64,000 nucleotides of DNA from Rossellomorea sp. SC111 (GCF_024733565.1 NZ_JANIOC010000005.1:124001-188000), one strand, 5' to 3'; shown: positions 1 through 9,172, numbered from the stretch's first letter. Numbers and translations are program-made. The notes: generated by a model from the letters alone, not told the origin.

Positions 1-124
1 GTGGAGAAACGAATTCAGCTTTTCTTGTTTGCATTTGATCCAAATGAGTTGGGGTATGACCCTGATTAAGCCAAAAGAGATAATCATCTTTAAGATTACA
101 AACCTGCTCTTCATTTTCTCCTCC
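1..124. repeat. Dispersed intergenic repeat, copy 1
   Basis: This stretch closely resembles 1543-1664. Both contain cagcttttcttg, then a GGGGT..GACCCT motif, then tcatctttaagat, then acaaacctgct and a ttttctcctcc end. No gene is seen in 1-406. The copy may be the downstream flank of a gene lying left of the window. Confidence 0.6.
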
Positions 125-406
125 AGAGGTATTTTCAACCGGTGATTTTGACGAGAAAAACCCCAAAAAATCAAGGTTGTACCAATCATCAAGATTTGAA
201 CAAAACTACATTTTACCCCGCATTAAAATAGGTTGTCAACAATAAATTTGTATTTTTATCAAAAAAATGCTATAATGATTACCTGGTAATTTTTTGATAT
301 TGAACGTTTAGTTAAATATCTTATTTAACCGAAGGGAAATTCAAACAGTTTTTGTGAGCTTTTCAGGCAATAGTACCCGAGTTATTATACAAGGAGGACT
401 AATATA

Positions 407-1261
407 TTGAATTTAATCAATAAGAAAGTTACACATGAGCGGTTTGGTATGGGAAGTATCGTTAATCATAATGATACGGTAGTTGAAATACATTTCGCCT
501 CGGAAAATAAAAAATTTGTTTACCCGGATGTATTTGGACAGCATTTGAAACTACATGATAAAAGTGCTGCCAATTCACTTGAAAAAATTCTGCAAGAGCA
601 GGAAATGGAACTCAAAGAGGAAGAAATGCAGAAGCAAGAGGAAAAGGCACGGCAAAGAAAAAACCAAGAGCTTCGAGTGGGTCATGAAAAACTTATGAAA
701 AATCATAAACTTCATCCCGAATCGCAGATGGTTTACAGGTGCGATACAGAAGAACAGATTAGCTCCTTTTCAGATTGGACGGTTTCCTCTGGTGAAATAA
801 AGAGTGGTAATAATAAGGGTAAGCCAAACAAGCCCAGTCGCTTACACCAAAACAGTGCGGTCCTGCTGACAGCGGTCGATCCCGGCATGCCTGAAAAAGA
901 CAGACGGATATTAGGTGTCTATATGGTAAAGGATAATTTCATCGGTAAACTTTGTGAAGATGGAAATATTCCTGCCCATTCCCATTACAGACTCAAACTT
1001 ACAGACGAGGAATCAAAAGAGATGCCTTTCTGGAAGTACTATGTCAATGAAAAATCCCCTCAAAAAACGACATGGAATACAGGTAAGTACCGTTATTTTG
1101 ATAATTCCTGGATGGCTCAGATTTTGCGCGACATCGTCTCATTGAAAAGTGACACGGAGGAACAAGAGCTTGCACAACAATTTCTGGACCACTTCTCTAA
1201 GATGAATCAAATAGTGGAGCAGGAGTTAAAAGAACCAAATGGAGCATTATTGCGTGCTTAG
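407..1261 (+). CDS. Unrecognised protein with FGxG N-terminal module and central coiled coil
   Basis: This is a 284-residue cytosolic protein whose family I cannot name. The TTG start at 407 is supported by AAGGAGG ten bases upstream. Residues 7-20 (VTHERFGMGSIV) resemble the small beta-barrel HxxFGxGxI modules of CarD/UvrD-tail type proteins. Residues about 55-95 are very rich in Glu, Lys and Gln and should form a coiled coil. The C-terminal half (about 110-245) is a compact alpha/beta-looking domain with several Trp and Tyr. Its TAVDPGMPEKDRRILGVY segment loosely recalls EVE/PUA-like folds, but that is only a guess. The gene is monocistronic and is followed by a strong terminator. Its nearest neighbours downstream are restriction-like genes. 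Confidence 0.75.
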   Translation: MNLINKKVTHERFGMGSIVNHNDTVVEIHFASENKKFVYPDVFGQHLKLHDKSAANSLEKILQEQEMELKEEEMQKQEEKARQRKNQELRVGHEKLMKNHKLHPESQMVYRCDTEEQISSFSDWTVSSGEIKSGNNKGKPNKPSRLHQNSAVLLTAVDPGMPEKDRRILGVYMVKDNFIGKLCEDGNIPAHSHYRLKLTDEESKEMPFWKYYVNEKSPQKTTWNTGKYRYFDNSWMAQILRDIVSLKSDTEEQELAQQFLDHFSKMNQIVEQELKEPNGALLRA

Positions 1262-1330
1262 ATAAGAACAGTGGGGGAACTGACACATATAAGGTGAGAG
1301 AAAGTTTTAGGTTCACCGGGAATAGTTTTA

Positions 1331-1362
1331 AAAAGGGACAAGGCGGCCGCCTTGTCCCTTTT
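1331..1362 (+). terminator. Near-perfect hairpin terminator
   Basis: The stem is AAAAGGGACAAGGCGG, paired with its complement through CCGCCTTGTCCCTTTT, with essentially no loop bases beyond the GGCC centre. It lies 70 bases after the stop of the 407-1261 gene. The A-tract and T-tract make it usable on both strands. Confidence 0.85.
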
Positions 1363-1447
1363 AGTGGTTTTTGGACACCTTACTGGTTCCTTCGTCTCCC
1401 TTTGTACCTAAGCCCTCATTTTATGTGGGGTGAGTTTGAATGATATT

Positions 1448-1505
1448 GGGGTCAACCCTCGGTACGGTGAAGCGTTAATGAGCTGGGGGTCTGACCCCGT
1501 TTTTA
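1448..1505 (+). repeat. GGGGTC inverted-repeat element, copy 2 (full)
   Basis: The left arm is GGGGTCAACCC and the right arm is GGGGGTCTGACCCC, about 28 bases apart, followed by GTTTTT. The loop carries the family sequence TCGGTACGGTGAAGC then TTAATGAGCT. It can fold as a terminator-like hairpin. Confidence 0.75.
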
Positions 1506-1542
1506 TGTACGGATGAGGTTTTTTCGTTTGTTGATAAAAGTA

Positions 1543-1664
1543 GTGGCAAAAAGACTTCAGCTTTTCTTGCTTGCGTTTGCTCAAAATGAGTCGGGGGTCT
1601 GACCCTGGTTTAGCAAAAAATATTCATCTTTAAGATAACAAACCTGCTATTAATTTTCTCCTCC
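1543..1664. repeat. Dispersed intergenic repeat, copy 2
   Basis: This is the second copy of the 1-124 element, with the same order of sub-motifs and about 80 percent similarity by eye. It includes a GGGGGTCTGACCCT half-element at 1593-1605. Confidence 0.6.
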
Positions 1665-1795
1665 TTTTCTAGTGTTTAGCCTTCCCCTACTTAAAAACAA
1701 CAGATTTTAAAAAGAAAATTGATCTAAGGGGTTTCCTTTCCCAGCCAATCTCACTATATAAGGGTTGAAGACATATTGAAACAGGAGTGAATCAA

Positions 1796-2185
1796 ATGTG
1801 TAAATGGAGAAATTTAAACCAATGGATGTTCGATTTAGATACATTTAATCACCTGTATATGTGGATTCTTTTGAATTCCGTGTATGAGGGCGGAGTTCAG
1901 TTATGGTGTGTGGTGCTTGGTGAAAGGAAGTACATTCAGTCGACCGGGAAGATTCGAGAGGATCTGTTTTTTAAAGTGAGAATGAGGCCTTCTTGTAAGA
2001 GGTTGGAGTCGGTGAAGTATGTGTATGGGGGTGTCTATACGTTTAAGCCGATGAATGATATCGCTTGTGGGGATTATGTCTATCAGATGGAGATGTTTGT
2101 AATAAAGGGCTGTGATAATTCTGGGATTGACCAGCTTGGTAATAAAGCTGACTCCGATTGTCTTCGTGCGGCGAAAAGCATGTGA
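1796..2185 (+). CDS. Uncertain small ORF, no recognised family
   Basis: An open frame of 129 codons runs from ATG 1796, with ACAGGAG eight bases upstream. A GTG at 1787 lies inside that ribosome-binding site and is unlikely to be the start. The product is rich in Trp, Tyr, Met and Cys and has no motif I recognise. Two antisense frames (1901-2209 and 2043-2381) are also open over the same DNA, so coding is doubtful. The antisense frame near 2215-2330 reads like a hydrophobic helix and could be a decayed membrane-protein fragment instead. Confidence 0.25.
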   Translation: MCKWRNLNQWMFDLDTFNHLYMWILLNSVYEGGVQLWCVVLGERKYIQSTGKIREDLFFKVRMRPSCKRLESVKYVYGGVYTFKPMNDIACGDYVYQMEMFVIKGCDNSGIDQLGNKADSDCLRAAKSM

Positions 2186-2392
2186 ATCGGGTGCGGATAT
2201 AACCTGCAAACAGACTTAAGATCTTAGAGAAAGAATAGATATTAGAGAACACCACCAACATAGCGACGCTAAGGATGTAGATAGGGTACAGGCGTTGATT
2301 GGACATTTCGTTGTCAGGATGAAAGAGTGTTGACGGCATGATGTTCAAGGAGTCCATATGGAGGAGGCCTGGTTCGAGCAATCGGGAATCTT

Positions 2393-2422
2393 GGGGTCAG
2401 ACCTTCGATACCGTGAACCATA
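2393..2422 (+). repeat. GGGGTC element, partial copy
   Basis: GGGGTCAGACC followed by TTCGATACCGTGAA matches the left half of the family. The right arm is missing. It lies in the 350-base gene-poor stretch before the Mrr-like gene. Confidence 0.55.
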
Positions 2423-2533
2423 AATGTATTTGGGCTACTTGATCACCATTTAATTTCTTGAAATTTACTAATTTACTAATCACATCTATTTTTATGGTAA
2501 AATATAACTAAAATGTCCTGAGGGTGTTATATC

Positions 2534-3673
2534 ATGAAAAAACCATTTTATATGACTCAAATTGCTTTATCAAAAAAAGTAGGGTGGTCAGAAGCCAATG
2601 GTAGATGGTGGATAAAATATTTTTCAGAGTTTATTCCAGTAAAGAAAGATGGCAGAAAGAAGTTTTTTAATGACGAGTCATTTGATGTTTTATCTAAAAT
2701 AAAATTCTTGAGCGAAAATGGTCTTACAAAGAATGAAATATTGGAGATATTTAAAGAGAGTGGCATTCCAAAAACAGAACAAGAAACCACTGATTTAATA
2801 ACAAACAATATATCTGTTAAGTATCATGACAAGGAAATTGCTAACTCTCTTCCTGCTCAAAAGGAACTTTTAATTCCCTTATTAAATGTTCTTAGGGATA
2901 AAAAACCTTATACCACGACTATGATAAACGACGGAGTTATTGATCAACTTGGATTATCAGAGGAGCAATTAAACATCACCTATTCCGATGGTAAAGAGTT
3001 TATTTTTTCCAATAGAATGAGGTCAGCAAGATACTCACTCAAGAAAGAAGATTATATCGAAGAGGTAAGTAAATATACATATCAAATCACAGAAGAAGGC
3101 TTAGAACTTCTCCATGATAATTCTAAAGAAAAAGAAGATGAAATTGAGGAGCTTGAAAAAGTTGTTGATCCTTTTGAAACCATTCAAGAGAAAGTTGAAG
3201 AAATTGAGTCCGATTTAATAAAAGATTTAATCGATCATCTTAAGCAAGCCCATTGGCGAAGGTTAGAAACGATTGTCGTAGAGTTATTAACTTCAATGGG
3301 ATATGGTGATGGGGAAGTTACTAAAAGGACCAATGATGGTGGTTTAGACGGCATTATCAAAGAAGATAAATTAGGCCTGGATAATATATACGTTCAAGCA
3401 AAGCGATGGGAAAATACAGTAGGAAGTCCAGAAGTGATGGGATTCTCAGGTGCATTAGACGCTAAAGGTGCCAAAAAAGGAATTTTTATCACAACATCTA
3501 ATTTTTCAAAGGCAGCAGAAGAATATGTTGAAAGATTGGTAGATGTTAAGAAAATTGTTCTGATTGATGGTAAGAAATTAGCTAAATTGATGATTGAAAA
3601 TAATATTGGGGTTAGTAACAAGAAAAAGTTTGTTGTGAAAGAAGTGGATTTTTCTTATTTTGAAGGTGAATAG
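2534..3673 (+). CDS. Mrr-type restriction endonuclease with N-terminal HTH
   Basis: This is a predicted type IV-like restriction nuclease that cuts foreign, probably modified, DNA. Residues 1-90 look like a MerR-type winged helix (MTQIALSKKVGWSEANGRWW). Residues about 110-200 resemble the Mrr N-terminal winged-helix domain. Residues 240-365 form the Mrr catalytic PD-(D/E)xK fold, with DGGLDG at 268-273 and QAK at 288-290 giving the D...QxK active site. The ATG start has GAGGGTGTTATATC upstream. At 379 residues it is somewhat longer than E. coli Mrr because of the extra N-terminal module. The neighbouring DUF4365 and OLD proteins suggest a defence context. A GGGGTC repeat follows and likely terminates it. 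Confidence 0.88.
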   Translation: MKKPFYMTQIALSKKVGWSEANGRWWIKYFSEFIPVKKDGRKKFFNDESFDVLSKIKFLSENGLTKNEILEIFKESGIPKTEQETTDLITNNISVKYHDKEIANSLPAQKELLIPLLNVLRDKKPYTTTMINDGVIDQLGLSEEQLNITYSDGKEFIFSNRMRSARYSLKKEDYIEEVSKYTYQITEEGLELLHDNSKEKEDEIEELEKVVDPFETIQEKVEEIESDLIKDLIDHLKQAHWRRLETIVVELLTSMGYGDGEVTKRTNDGGLDGIIKEDKLGLDNIYVQAKRWENTVGSPEVMGFSGALDAKGAKKGIFITTSNFSKAAEEYVERLVDVKKIVLIDGKKLAKLMIENNIGVSNKKKFVVKEVDFSYFEGE

Positions 3674-3691
3674 ACTAATTTTATTATGATA

Positions 3692-3751
3692 TTTGGGTCA
3701 GACTCTCAGTACAGTGCAGCATTAATGAACTGGAGGGCTGACCCCAATTTT
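3692..3751 (+). repeat. GGGGTC inverted-repeat element, full copy
   Basis: TTGGGTCAGACTCTCAGTAC and CTGGAGGGCTGACCCC are the two arms, followed by AATTTT. It starts 19 bases after the stop of the Mrr-like gene, in terminator position. Confidence 0.75.
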
Positions 3752-3866
3752 CTAGAATTAAAGTGAATTTATCTTAATAGTGTCAAATGATTTTAGGGAA
3801 AGGTATGGCACCTATTAGTTTTTTGGTTGGTTTTAAATTTTGCTTATGTAATAAGGAGATAATTTA

Positions 3867-5702
3867 ATGGTTGTAAAAAAAGACAAAAAAATAGATTCAA
3901 CAATTATTGAGCACATGGCATGTTTAGAAATAAACAATTTAATACTTCAACCTCCGTTTCATTTAATTAGTAATGTTCAATGGAATGATAAGGGGCTTTC
4001 TTTTGATGGTGATATTGAGGTATACAGCAAAGGAAAGATAAAAAAATCAAATTTTATCAAAAGGGTTCCTTTGCAAATCAAAGGAACTACCACTTACAAA
4101 AAAATCAATAAGAAAGAAAAAATAAAACATAATATAGATAAGAAGGATATCGAAGTTTATTATAAAGAAGGTAACGGAGTTTTATATTTTGTTGTAACAA
4201 TAAATCCAACAAATTATTCAAAGCAAGCATATTATAGGATATTGGCTCCATTAGATTTGAAAAGTCTATTATCCCAACTTGAATCAAGTGGTAATAATTC
4301 AATTACAGTTTCTTTTAAAAAGTTAGAAAAGGGCACCTTAGAATCTAAATGTAACATTTTTATCAATGTAGTTGAAAAACAGCCAAAACATTATATCGAA
4401 ACATCAAAAGAAACTGAAATATTCAATTTCAAATTAAGTTTTGTAGACATTAAAGAAAACACGTTCAATTTGTTTGAAGAAACTGCCTATGTATATGGAT
4501 CGACTATTGATAATTTAGAAATTCCATTGGAACTTGCTAAAATACAGGAAATTAGAAAAGTTTTTAAAGAGGTTGTTACTGTTAACAATAATGAAGAAAT
4601 TAACGTTACTTATAAATTGATTGAAACAGGAGAAAAATTTAAAGTCGTTATAGAAGATACTCTGACTTTTGAGATTTATAAAGAAAAGAAAAAAGGTAAA
4701 TTTCATTTTGGGAAATTAAAGACCCTCAGCTCATACCTAAAATCTATGATATTAATTAGTTATTATGCAGAGCACGGAAAACTTCCATTTCTTTCTATGC
4801 AAATTAATGGGAAAGTGGACAATGAGAAGGTTGTAAATGGGATTAAAGAAGATATCAAATGGTTTAAAGAGCTGATTGAAATCTGTAAAAGTATTGGGAT
4901 ATGTGAGAATTATCTATTTCACGATAAAGAGAATTTACCTTCTTTATTTAACGGTATAGTCGATATTTTCAAAAATGAAAGATATGAACTACTAGACCTT
5001 TTTAAAAACGGAAAAACGGAAAATACAATGCTCTGTAATATTAAACTTTCTGACTATGTAACAGTAAAGTTAATGTACCTAGATAACAAGTTTATCAATT
5101 TTTATGGTGCAGAAACATTGTCTAAAATCGGTGGTTTTATACAGAAATCAGAAAGAAAACATAGTAGTGAAAAGGGTATGCCAGATATTATTTTAGAAAA
5201 TTGGGAGGAAGACTATCGAAAGGTAAGTATATACATTAGCCAAAATGTACAAGACATGGTAAAGGACGCTAACTTTAATTTTGATGTGATAAGATTATCC
5301 TTCACGGAAGAATACCATGATATTGGTACTAGTCAAACGATAGATGCATCGTTAAATTATATAAACTATTATGATATTTCCAATGAGGATGAATATTTAA
5401 ACTTTGCTCTTGATCTGAATCAGCGATACGTAGTACATGTACCAAATGACGATATCCCAATGATTAATATTTATTTAATTAAACTTAAGCAGAATCATAA
5501 ACTTACAGATAAAGAACAGGGTGATATTTTAGATATACAAGAAAGAGCAGAAAAAGAAGCTAACCACAGCTTACGTTTTGCATGTGAAGTGTTATTTCAA
5601 AACAAAGTAAAAGCTCAGCGGATATTTGGCTCTCTTGGAGAGGATGAAAAAAGAAGAATGAGTGGTTATCCAATATACCATTTCTATGAAAGTCTGAAGT
5701 AA
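3867..5702 (+). CDS. DUF4365-like nuclease-domain protein, probable defence protein
   Basis: This 611-residue soluble protein starts at ATG 3867, with AAGGAG nine bases upstream. Its N-terminus fits the DUF4365 pattern: IEHMACLEIN near residue 14, FDGDIEVY at 46-53 and PLQIKGTT at 68-75. D49, E51 and Q70-K72 would form a PD-(D/E)xK nuclease centre. The remaining 500 residues are not recognised; they are Lys/Ile/Asn-rich with no membrane helix. DUF4365 nuclease-like domains occur in defence-associated proteins, and here the gene sits between an Mrr nuclease and a convergent OLD nuclease. A defence role is inferred from the fold and the neighbours. The large C-terminal part might sense or bind a phage product, but nothing in the sequence shows this. 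Confidence 0.7.
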   Translation: MVVKKDKKIDSTIIEHMACLEINNLILQPPFHLISNVQWNDKGLSFDGDIEVYSKGKIKKSNFIKRVPLQIKGTTTYKKINKKEKIKHNIDKKDIEVYYKEGNGVLYFVVTINPTNYSKQAYYRILAPLDLKSLLSQLESSGNNSITVSFKKLEKGTLESKCNIFINVVEKQPKHYIETSKETEIFNFKLSFVDIKENTFNLFEETAYVYGSTIDNLEIPLELAKIQEIRKVFKEVVTVNNNEEINVTYKLIETGEKFKVVIEDTLTFEIYKEKKKGKFHFGKLKTLSSYLKSMILISYYAEHGKLPFLSMQINGKVDNEKVVNGIKEDIKWFKELIEICKSIGICENYLFHDKENLPSLFNGIVDIFKNERYELLDLFKNGKTENTMLCNIKLSDYVTVKLMYLDNKFINFYGAETLSKIGGFIQKSERKHSSEKGMPDIILENWEEDYRKVSIYISQNVQDMVKDANFNFDVIRLSFTEEYHDIGTSQTIDASLNYINYYDISNEDEYLNFALDLNQRYVVHVPNDDIPMINIYLIKLKQNHKLTDKEQGDILDIQERAEKEANHSLRFACEVLFQNKVKAQRIFGSLGEDEKRRMSGYPIYHFYESLK

Positions 5703-5727
5703 AGGTCTAAATTCCCTCACGGATACA

Positions 5728-5785
5728 TGGGTCATACCCTCGGTATGGTGAAGTGCTAATGAACTGGGGGTCAGACCCCTCTTTT
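5728..5785 (+). repeat. GGGGTC inverted-repeat element, full copy
   Basis: TGGGTCATACCCTCGGTATG and CTGGGGGTCAGACCCC form the arms, followed by TCTTTT. It is placed 26 bases after the stop of the DUF4365-like gene. Confidence 0.75.
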
Positions 5786-5850
5786 ACAATCAACATCTAG
5801 AATCAGTTAAATACACTATGCATGCTTTCACCCTAAAATAAAAAAATCCA

Positions 5851-5901
5851 AACGAATTCGATGTTCATTTGTGATTTTCGAATTCGTTCGAATATTTTTT
5901 T
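5851..5901. terminator. Convergent-gene terminator
   Basis: AACGAATTCG (5851-5860) pairs with CGAATTCGTT (5879-5888), followed by a T8 run, with an A-run on the left side. It lies between the convergent DUF4365-like and OLD genes and can serve both. Confidence 0.75.
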
Positions 5902-5935
5902 AGACTCGCTGTATTAGAAGGTTCTATGTAATAAT

Positions 5936-7702
5936 CTAGTTGCTATTGAGTGCATAAAAGAAGTCTATATCCCAGTGTTCATGTTCTGAAAGTTCATTAT
6001 TTAGAATATGCTGATTGACCCTTGCTTTAATATTGGACATATCTGTATATTCGTTGGCGCAGGATGAAATGGAATCGTCGGTAATGTATTGCAACATGTT
6101 AATAAATCTGACTGTACTATCAGTTTCTTCTTTAAAGTACTTCCATGCTTCATATGGTTTTGAATTTCCTTTTATTCCTTCCAGGAACTCTCCTTCAAAG
6201 TTAGGAATAGAAACAAATGTTTTAATCACGATCCCTTTTTTTCTGCCTTCTTCAGCTTCTATAATTATCTTCTCATTGGTGGTCCAGGCACCATTTCTAA
6301 TTTTCTTACCTTCTCGAAAAGTTGTTGGATTATCTGAGTCATGTAAGATACAGTATGGTACTTGGAAATGATTTAATATCTTAGAAACTGTAGGGATATT
6401 TCCTTTCCCGAGACAGTTTAGAACATGGATTGAAGGATCCACACGGCCGCCGTGTAATAACGATCTTACAACAGAGTACTCAGTTTCTCCCTCCACTAAC
6501 AAATTCTGTTTTGCAAAGAAGAATTCATTGATGTAAGGGTTGCAATAGTTCATCATTTTCAGATTCTCACGGTCGTCAGCTGTAAAACCAACCTCTTCTG
6601 TTGAAAATGTCTTAATTGTGTGGTTAGTGTGATCGTTCTTTTCAATTCGGATAATTGTAGTGTGATCCTTTGTTAAATCAATAAAAAGTGGCGAATGTGT
6701 TGTAGTCATTACTTGCCAGTTATCTAACTTAGCAATTGTATATAATGCTTCCCTTGCTTCTCTAATAGCAGAAGGGTGTAAGAAGGCTTCAGGTTCCTCT
6801 ATGAGTAAGATTTTTGACTTTGTCGAGTCAATGGTGCTTTTTCCGATTTTGTGTCTTCCTGTCTCGGCTAACATTTTTAATGCAGACCATAAGAATGTTC
6901 TTTGTAGTCCAGTACCATGATGAGAAAGAGGGACCTTATGAAAGTTGTCGTCTTGTTCATCAGTTGTTCTACCTATTCGTATAAAACTCCCTGCATTTAT
7001 CAATTTTTCCGGTTCTAGTTTTCCAGATTTAACATCAATTTCAACATGATTAAAATCAGGGAATATTTTATTTAATTCAGTAGCAATTGAATCTGTAGAT
7101 TCTCTGATTTCGTCTTCAATTTCTTCCTTTACGCTGATAGCTAACTTCTCAATTTGATTTAGTAAACTTACCAAATTTGAAGTGTCTTTTTTTGTATTTG
7201 ATTTTATTGCTTCTGTAAGAATTGAAAGAATCTTACTTTCTAATTCAGCTGGATTATCTAGGGGTGAAATTTTAAGAGGAGTAGGGATTTTACTTGAAAG
7301 TATAGTATCGAAGCCACCTGTTCCGTTTTTAACATACTCTTTTATTTCTGGATCGAATGAATACTTTTCTCTAACCTGATCAGGTCTCGGCCAACGATAT
7401 TGAACCATAATACAATTTTGATAGCCTAATTCATTATCTTCAAATATCCATTTGTTTGCTACTTCACTTGGATCTACGTCTTCAAAAATACCAGTTATTA
7501 CAGGAGTATTTGATATGTTTTCTTGATAATAATCTTTTATACTCAGTTTACTTGAACTTGATGAGTAAGCCTCATAAGCACTGAGGATAGTAGTTTTGCC
7601 GGCGTTATTGTTACCTATTAATACAATAATGTCATCTATTTTAATTTTGACAGGGTCTCCGATACCTCTAAAATTTTCTACAATGATCTCTGCAAGTCTC
7701 AA
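5936..7702 (-). CDS. OLD-family ATP-dependent endonuclease (AAA ATPase + TOPRIM)
   Basis: This is a predicted overcoming-lysogenization-defect type nuclease of 588 residues. The ABC-like ATPase part has Walker A GNNNAGKT (30-37), a signature-like SHHGTGLQR (260-268), Walker B ILLIEEPEAFLHP (298-310) and the H-loop THSP (335-338). The TOPRIM part has LLVEGETE (401-408) and HDSD (454-457), the acidic metal-binding residues. Start TTG 7702 has an AGGGGAGT site upstream. OLD proteins are phage-exclusion nucleases. In Gabija the OLD-like protein is paired with a UvrD-like helicase, but no helicase is present here. The convergent partner is the DUF4365-like gene, so a stand-alone OLD or a different pairing is more likely. 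Confidence 0.9.
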   Translation of the reverse strand: MRLAEIIVENFRGIGDPVKIKIDDIIVLIGNNNAGKTTILSAYEAYSSSSSKLSIKDYYQENISNTPVITGIFEDVDPSEVANKWIFEDNELGYQNCIMVQYRWPRPDQVREKYSFDPEIKEYVKNGTGGFDTILSSKIPTPLKISPLDNPAELESKILSILTEAIKSNTKKDTSNLVSLLNQIEKLAISVKEEIEDEIRESTDSIATELNKIFPDFNHVEIDVKSGKLEPEKLINAGSFIRIGRTTDEQDDNFHKVPLSHHGTGLQRTFLWSALKMLAETGRHKIGKSTIDSTKSKILLIEEPEAFLHPSAIREAREALYTIAKLDNWQVMTTTHSPLFIDLTKDHTTIIRIEKNDHTNHTIKTFSTEEVGFTADDRENLKMMNYCNPYINEFFFAKQNLLVEGETEYSVVRSLLHGGRVDPSIHVLNCLGKGNIPTVSKILNHFQVPYCILHDSDNPTTFREGKKIRNGAWTTNEKIIIEAEEGRKKGIVIKTFVSIPNFEGEFLEGIKGNSKPYEAWKYFKEETDSTVRFINMLQYITDDSISSCANEYTDMSNIKARVNQHILNNELSEHEHWDIDFFYALNSN

Positions 7703-7830
7703 TTCTTAACTCCCCTATTCAAATTAATATTTTTTGCAATACTAATATAACACGACTGATTACCAAATTAATACAATTTTTAATTAATCAGTAAATTTTT
7801 CAAGATAGAAAGGAAATAAATATCCGGAAA

Positions 7831-7872
7831 TTGGTTCTGACCCTCGATTCGGTAAAGTACTAATGCGCGAGG
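7831..7872 (+). repeat. GGGGTC element, degenerate copy
   Basis: TTGGTTCTGACCCTCGATTC, then GGTAAAGTACTAATG, matches the left arm and loop of the family. The right arm has decayed. Confidence 0.5.
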
Positions 7873-8021
7873 AAACTAGATCAAAAAAACAGATAAAGTT
7901 AAAGAGTAATTTCGATCTTTAGATATCCTTGAACTCTATCAAAATTCCAATTATCGTTTAAGTAAAAAATGGGAATATGTGTATTGAAAGTGACTTGGAA
8001 AATGATGAGGGGAATGGCGCT

Positions 8022-8213
8022 ATGAATACGAGTTTGCCTTTGTGGGCTTTTCTTATAATAGAGGTGCTTTTTTAAATATTTGTTTTATATAAAACATTTA
8101 CCGCAGTTCCTCATCCGAAGACTAAATTATCAATTACAATTCCAGCTTTAGTGATCGCCTTTTCAACATTTGTAATTATATCGATCCTTATGTTTTTTAT
8201 TATGAGGATATAG
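8022..8213 (+). pseudogene. Small membrane protein gene interrupted by an in-frame stop
   Basis: The frame opens at ATG 8022, preceded by GATGAGGGG. It reads 17 hydrophobic codons to TAA 8073-8075, then continues in the same frame for 45 more codons to TAG 8211-8213. The second part ends in a clear membrane helix (LVIAFSTFVIISILMFFIMR). Restoring one codon gives a 63-residue two-helix protein, so a single substitution seems to have broken it. The stop overlaps the next GGGGTC repeat by one base. Confidence 0.5.
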
Positions 8214-8266
8214 GGGTCAGATCCTCGTTGCGGTGAAGCACCGAGGGCCTGACCCCATTTTTTTTG
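8213..8266 (+). repeat. GGGGTC inverted-repeat element, short-loop copy
   Basis: GGGGTCAGATCCTC and GAGGGCCTGACCCC are separated by about 17 bases and followed by ATTTTTTTT. It is the strongest terminator-like member of the family and the last one in the window. Confidence 0.75.
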
Positions 8267-8457
8267 ATACATTTTTCTTTACAGGAAGCAAAAGAAAGCT
8301 TACTTATCGGTAAGAATGTTAACCAATTAGTAAATTATTAATTGAGATATCAATTGAAATGGATGATTTTTACAAAAGTGTGTCGAAGTTTGTTACAGAT
8401 TAAAAATTAATTAATGTTCTCATAACATTGATTATATGTACTAGATAAACAAAGTCA

Positions 8458-8499
8458 AACACATCTCCCAGATTTAGTTGGAGAAGTGTTTTCTTTTTT
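8458..8499 (+). terminator. Hairpin terminator
   Basis: AACACATCTCC pairs with GGAGAAGTGTT (one mismatch) around an 11-base loop, followed by TTCTTTTTT. The preceding 190 bases hold no supported gene. This terminator argues against any long upstream extension of the gene at 8835. Confidence 0.7.
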
Positions 8500-8834
8500 A
8501 TCGCTTCTTTTCACCATTTTGGGGGAAGGTATGTATCATTATTTGTACATTGGTTAATACCAAAATTCTCCCTAGAGGTGGTTATAAAATGTCCACATCA
8601 GTTATGTATCTATGTTTAGCTAATCAACATATTTATAAGATTCCTAAATGCGTGTTAGTGAGATGTTTTGGATCAAACCGTATTTTAAATCTACAAATAC
8701 AAATAAAAAAAGAATCCTATGGAGTATTTTTTTCATTTTTCATTTATATCTTTTTCTATTATTTGACAAAATCCCTATGTTCATTAAACAATAGAATTGA
8801 CAATGATTTTAATATTAATTTAGGAGGGGTCAAG

Positions 8835-9143
8835 ATGAGTGTGAAACGCCTATTTGATAGTAGAGGACAGCATATTGCAAATTTTAGAAATGGCCAGCTT
8901 CATGCACCTACTGGTGAAAACATTGGTCATTATCGGGAAAGAGAAGAGATATTCATAGATATGAATGGTCGCTATTTAGGTGAAATTATTAAAGAAAATC
9001 GATTAATGTACAATAATAATTCTGGTCATAGACATACCAATTTCGGGGTTTACGGAAACTATGGAAATATAGGGAACTATGGAAATCCAGGGAATTATGG
9101 TTCTATCGGGTTCATATCAGGTTATAGTGACGTTGATTTATAA
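8835..9143 (+). CDS. 4-fold beta-flower domain protein
   Basis: This small cytosolic protein of 102 residues is built from short repeated beta units such as LFDSRGQHIANFRNGQLHAP and IFIDMNGRYLGEIIKENRLM. These match the 4-fold beta-flower pattern in which the sequence alternates D-x-x-G turns and strands. The C-terminal 35 residues are a low-complexity tail with repeated YGN (GNYGNIGNYGNPGNYG). The ATG start has AGGAGG eight bases upstream. The frame stays open back to 8478, but that part contains a terminator and no better ribosome-binding site. The biochemical role of the domain is not known to me. Confidence 0.75.
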   Translation: MSVKRLFDSRGQHIANFRNGQLHAPTGENIGHYREREEIFIDMNGRYLGEIIKENRLMYNNNSGHRHTNFGVYGNYGNIGNYGNPGNYGSIGFISGYSDVDL

Positions 9144-9172
9144 CTACTTTTGTTTAAATTAAAGTTTATTTA

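Noticed and set aside
2043-2381. Leftward 112-codon frame over the 1796-2185 region
   Set aside because: It has a partial hydrophobic helix, but no start site and no recognisable family. At most it is a decayed fragment.
5936-7702. Gabija system
   Set aside because: Only the OLD-like half is present; no UvrD-like helicase gene lies within the window.
8478-8834. N-terminal extension of the beta-flower gene to 8478
   Set aside because: The extension begins inside a terminator hairpin, has no ribosome-binding site, and reads like random AT-rich translation. AGGAGG before ATG 8835 decides the start.
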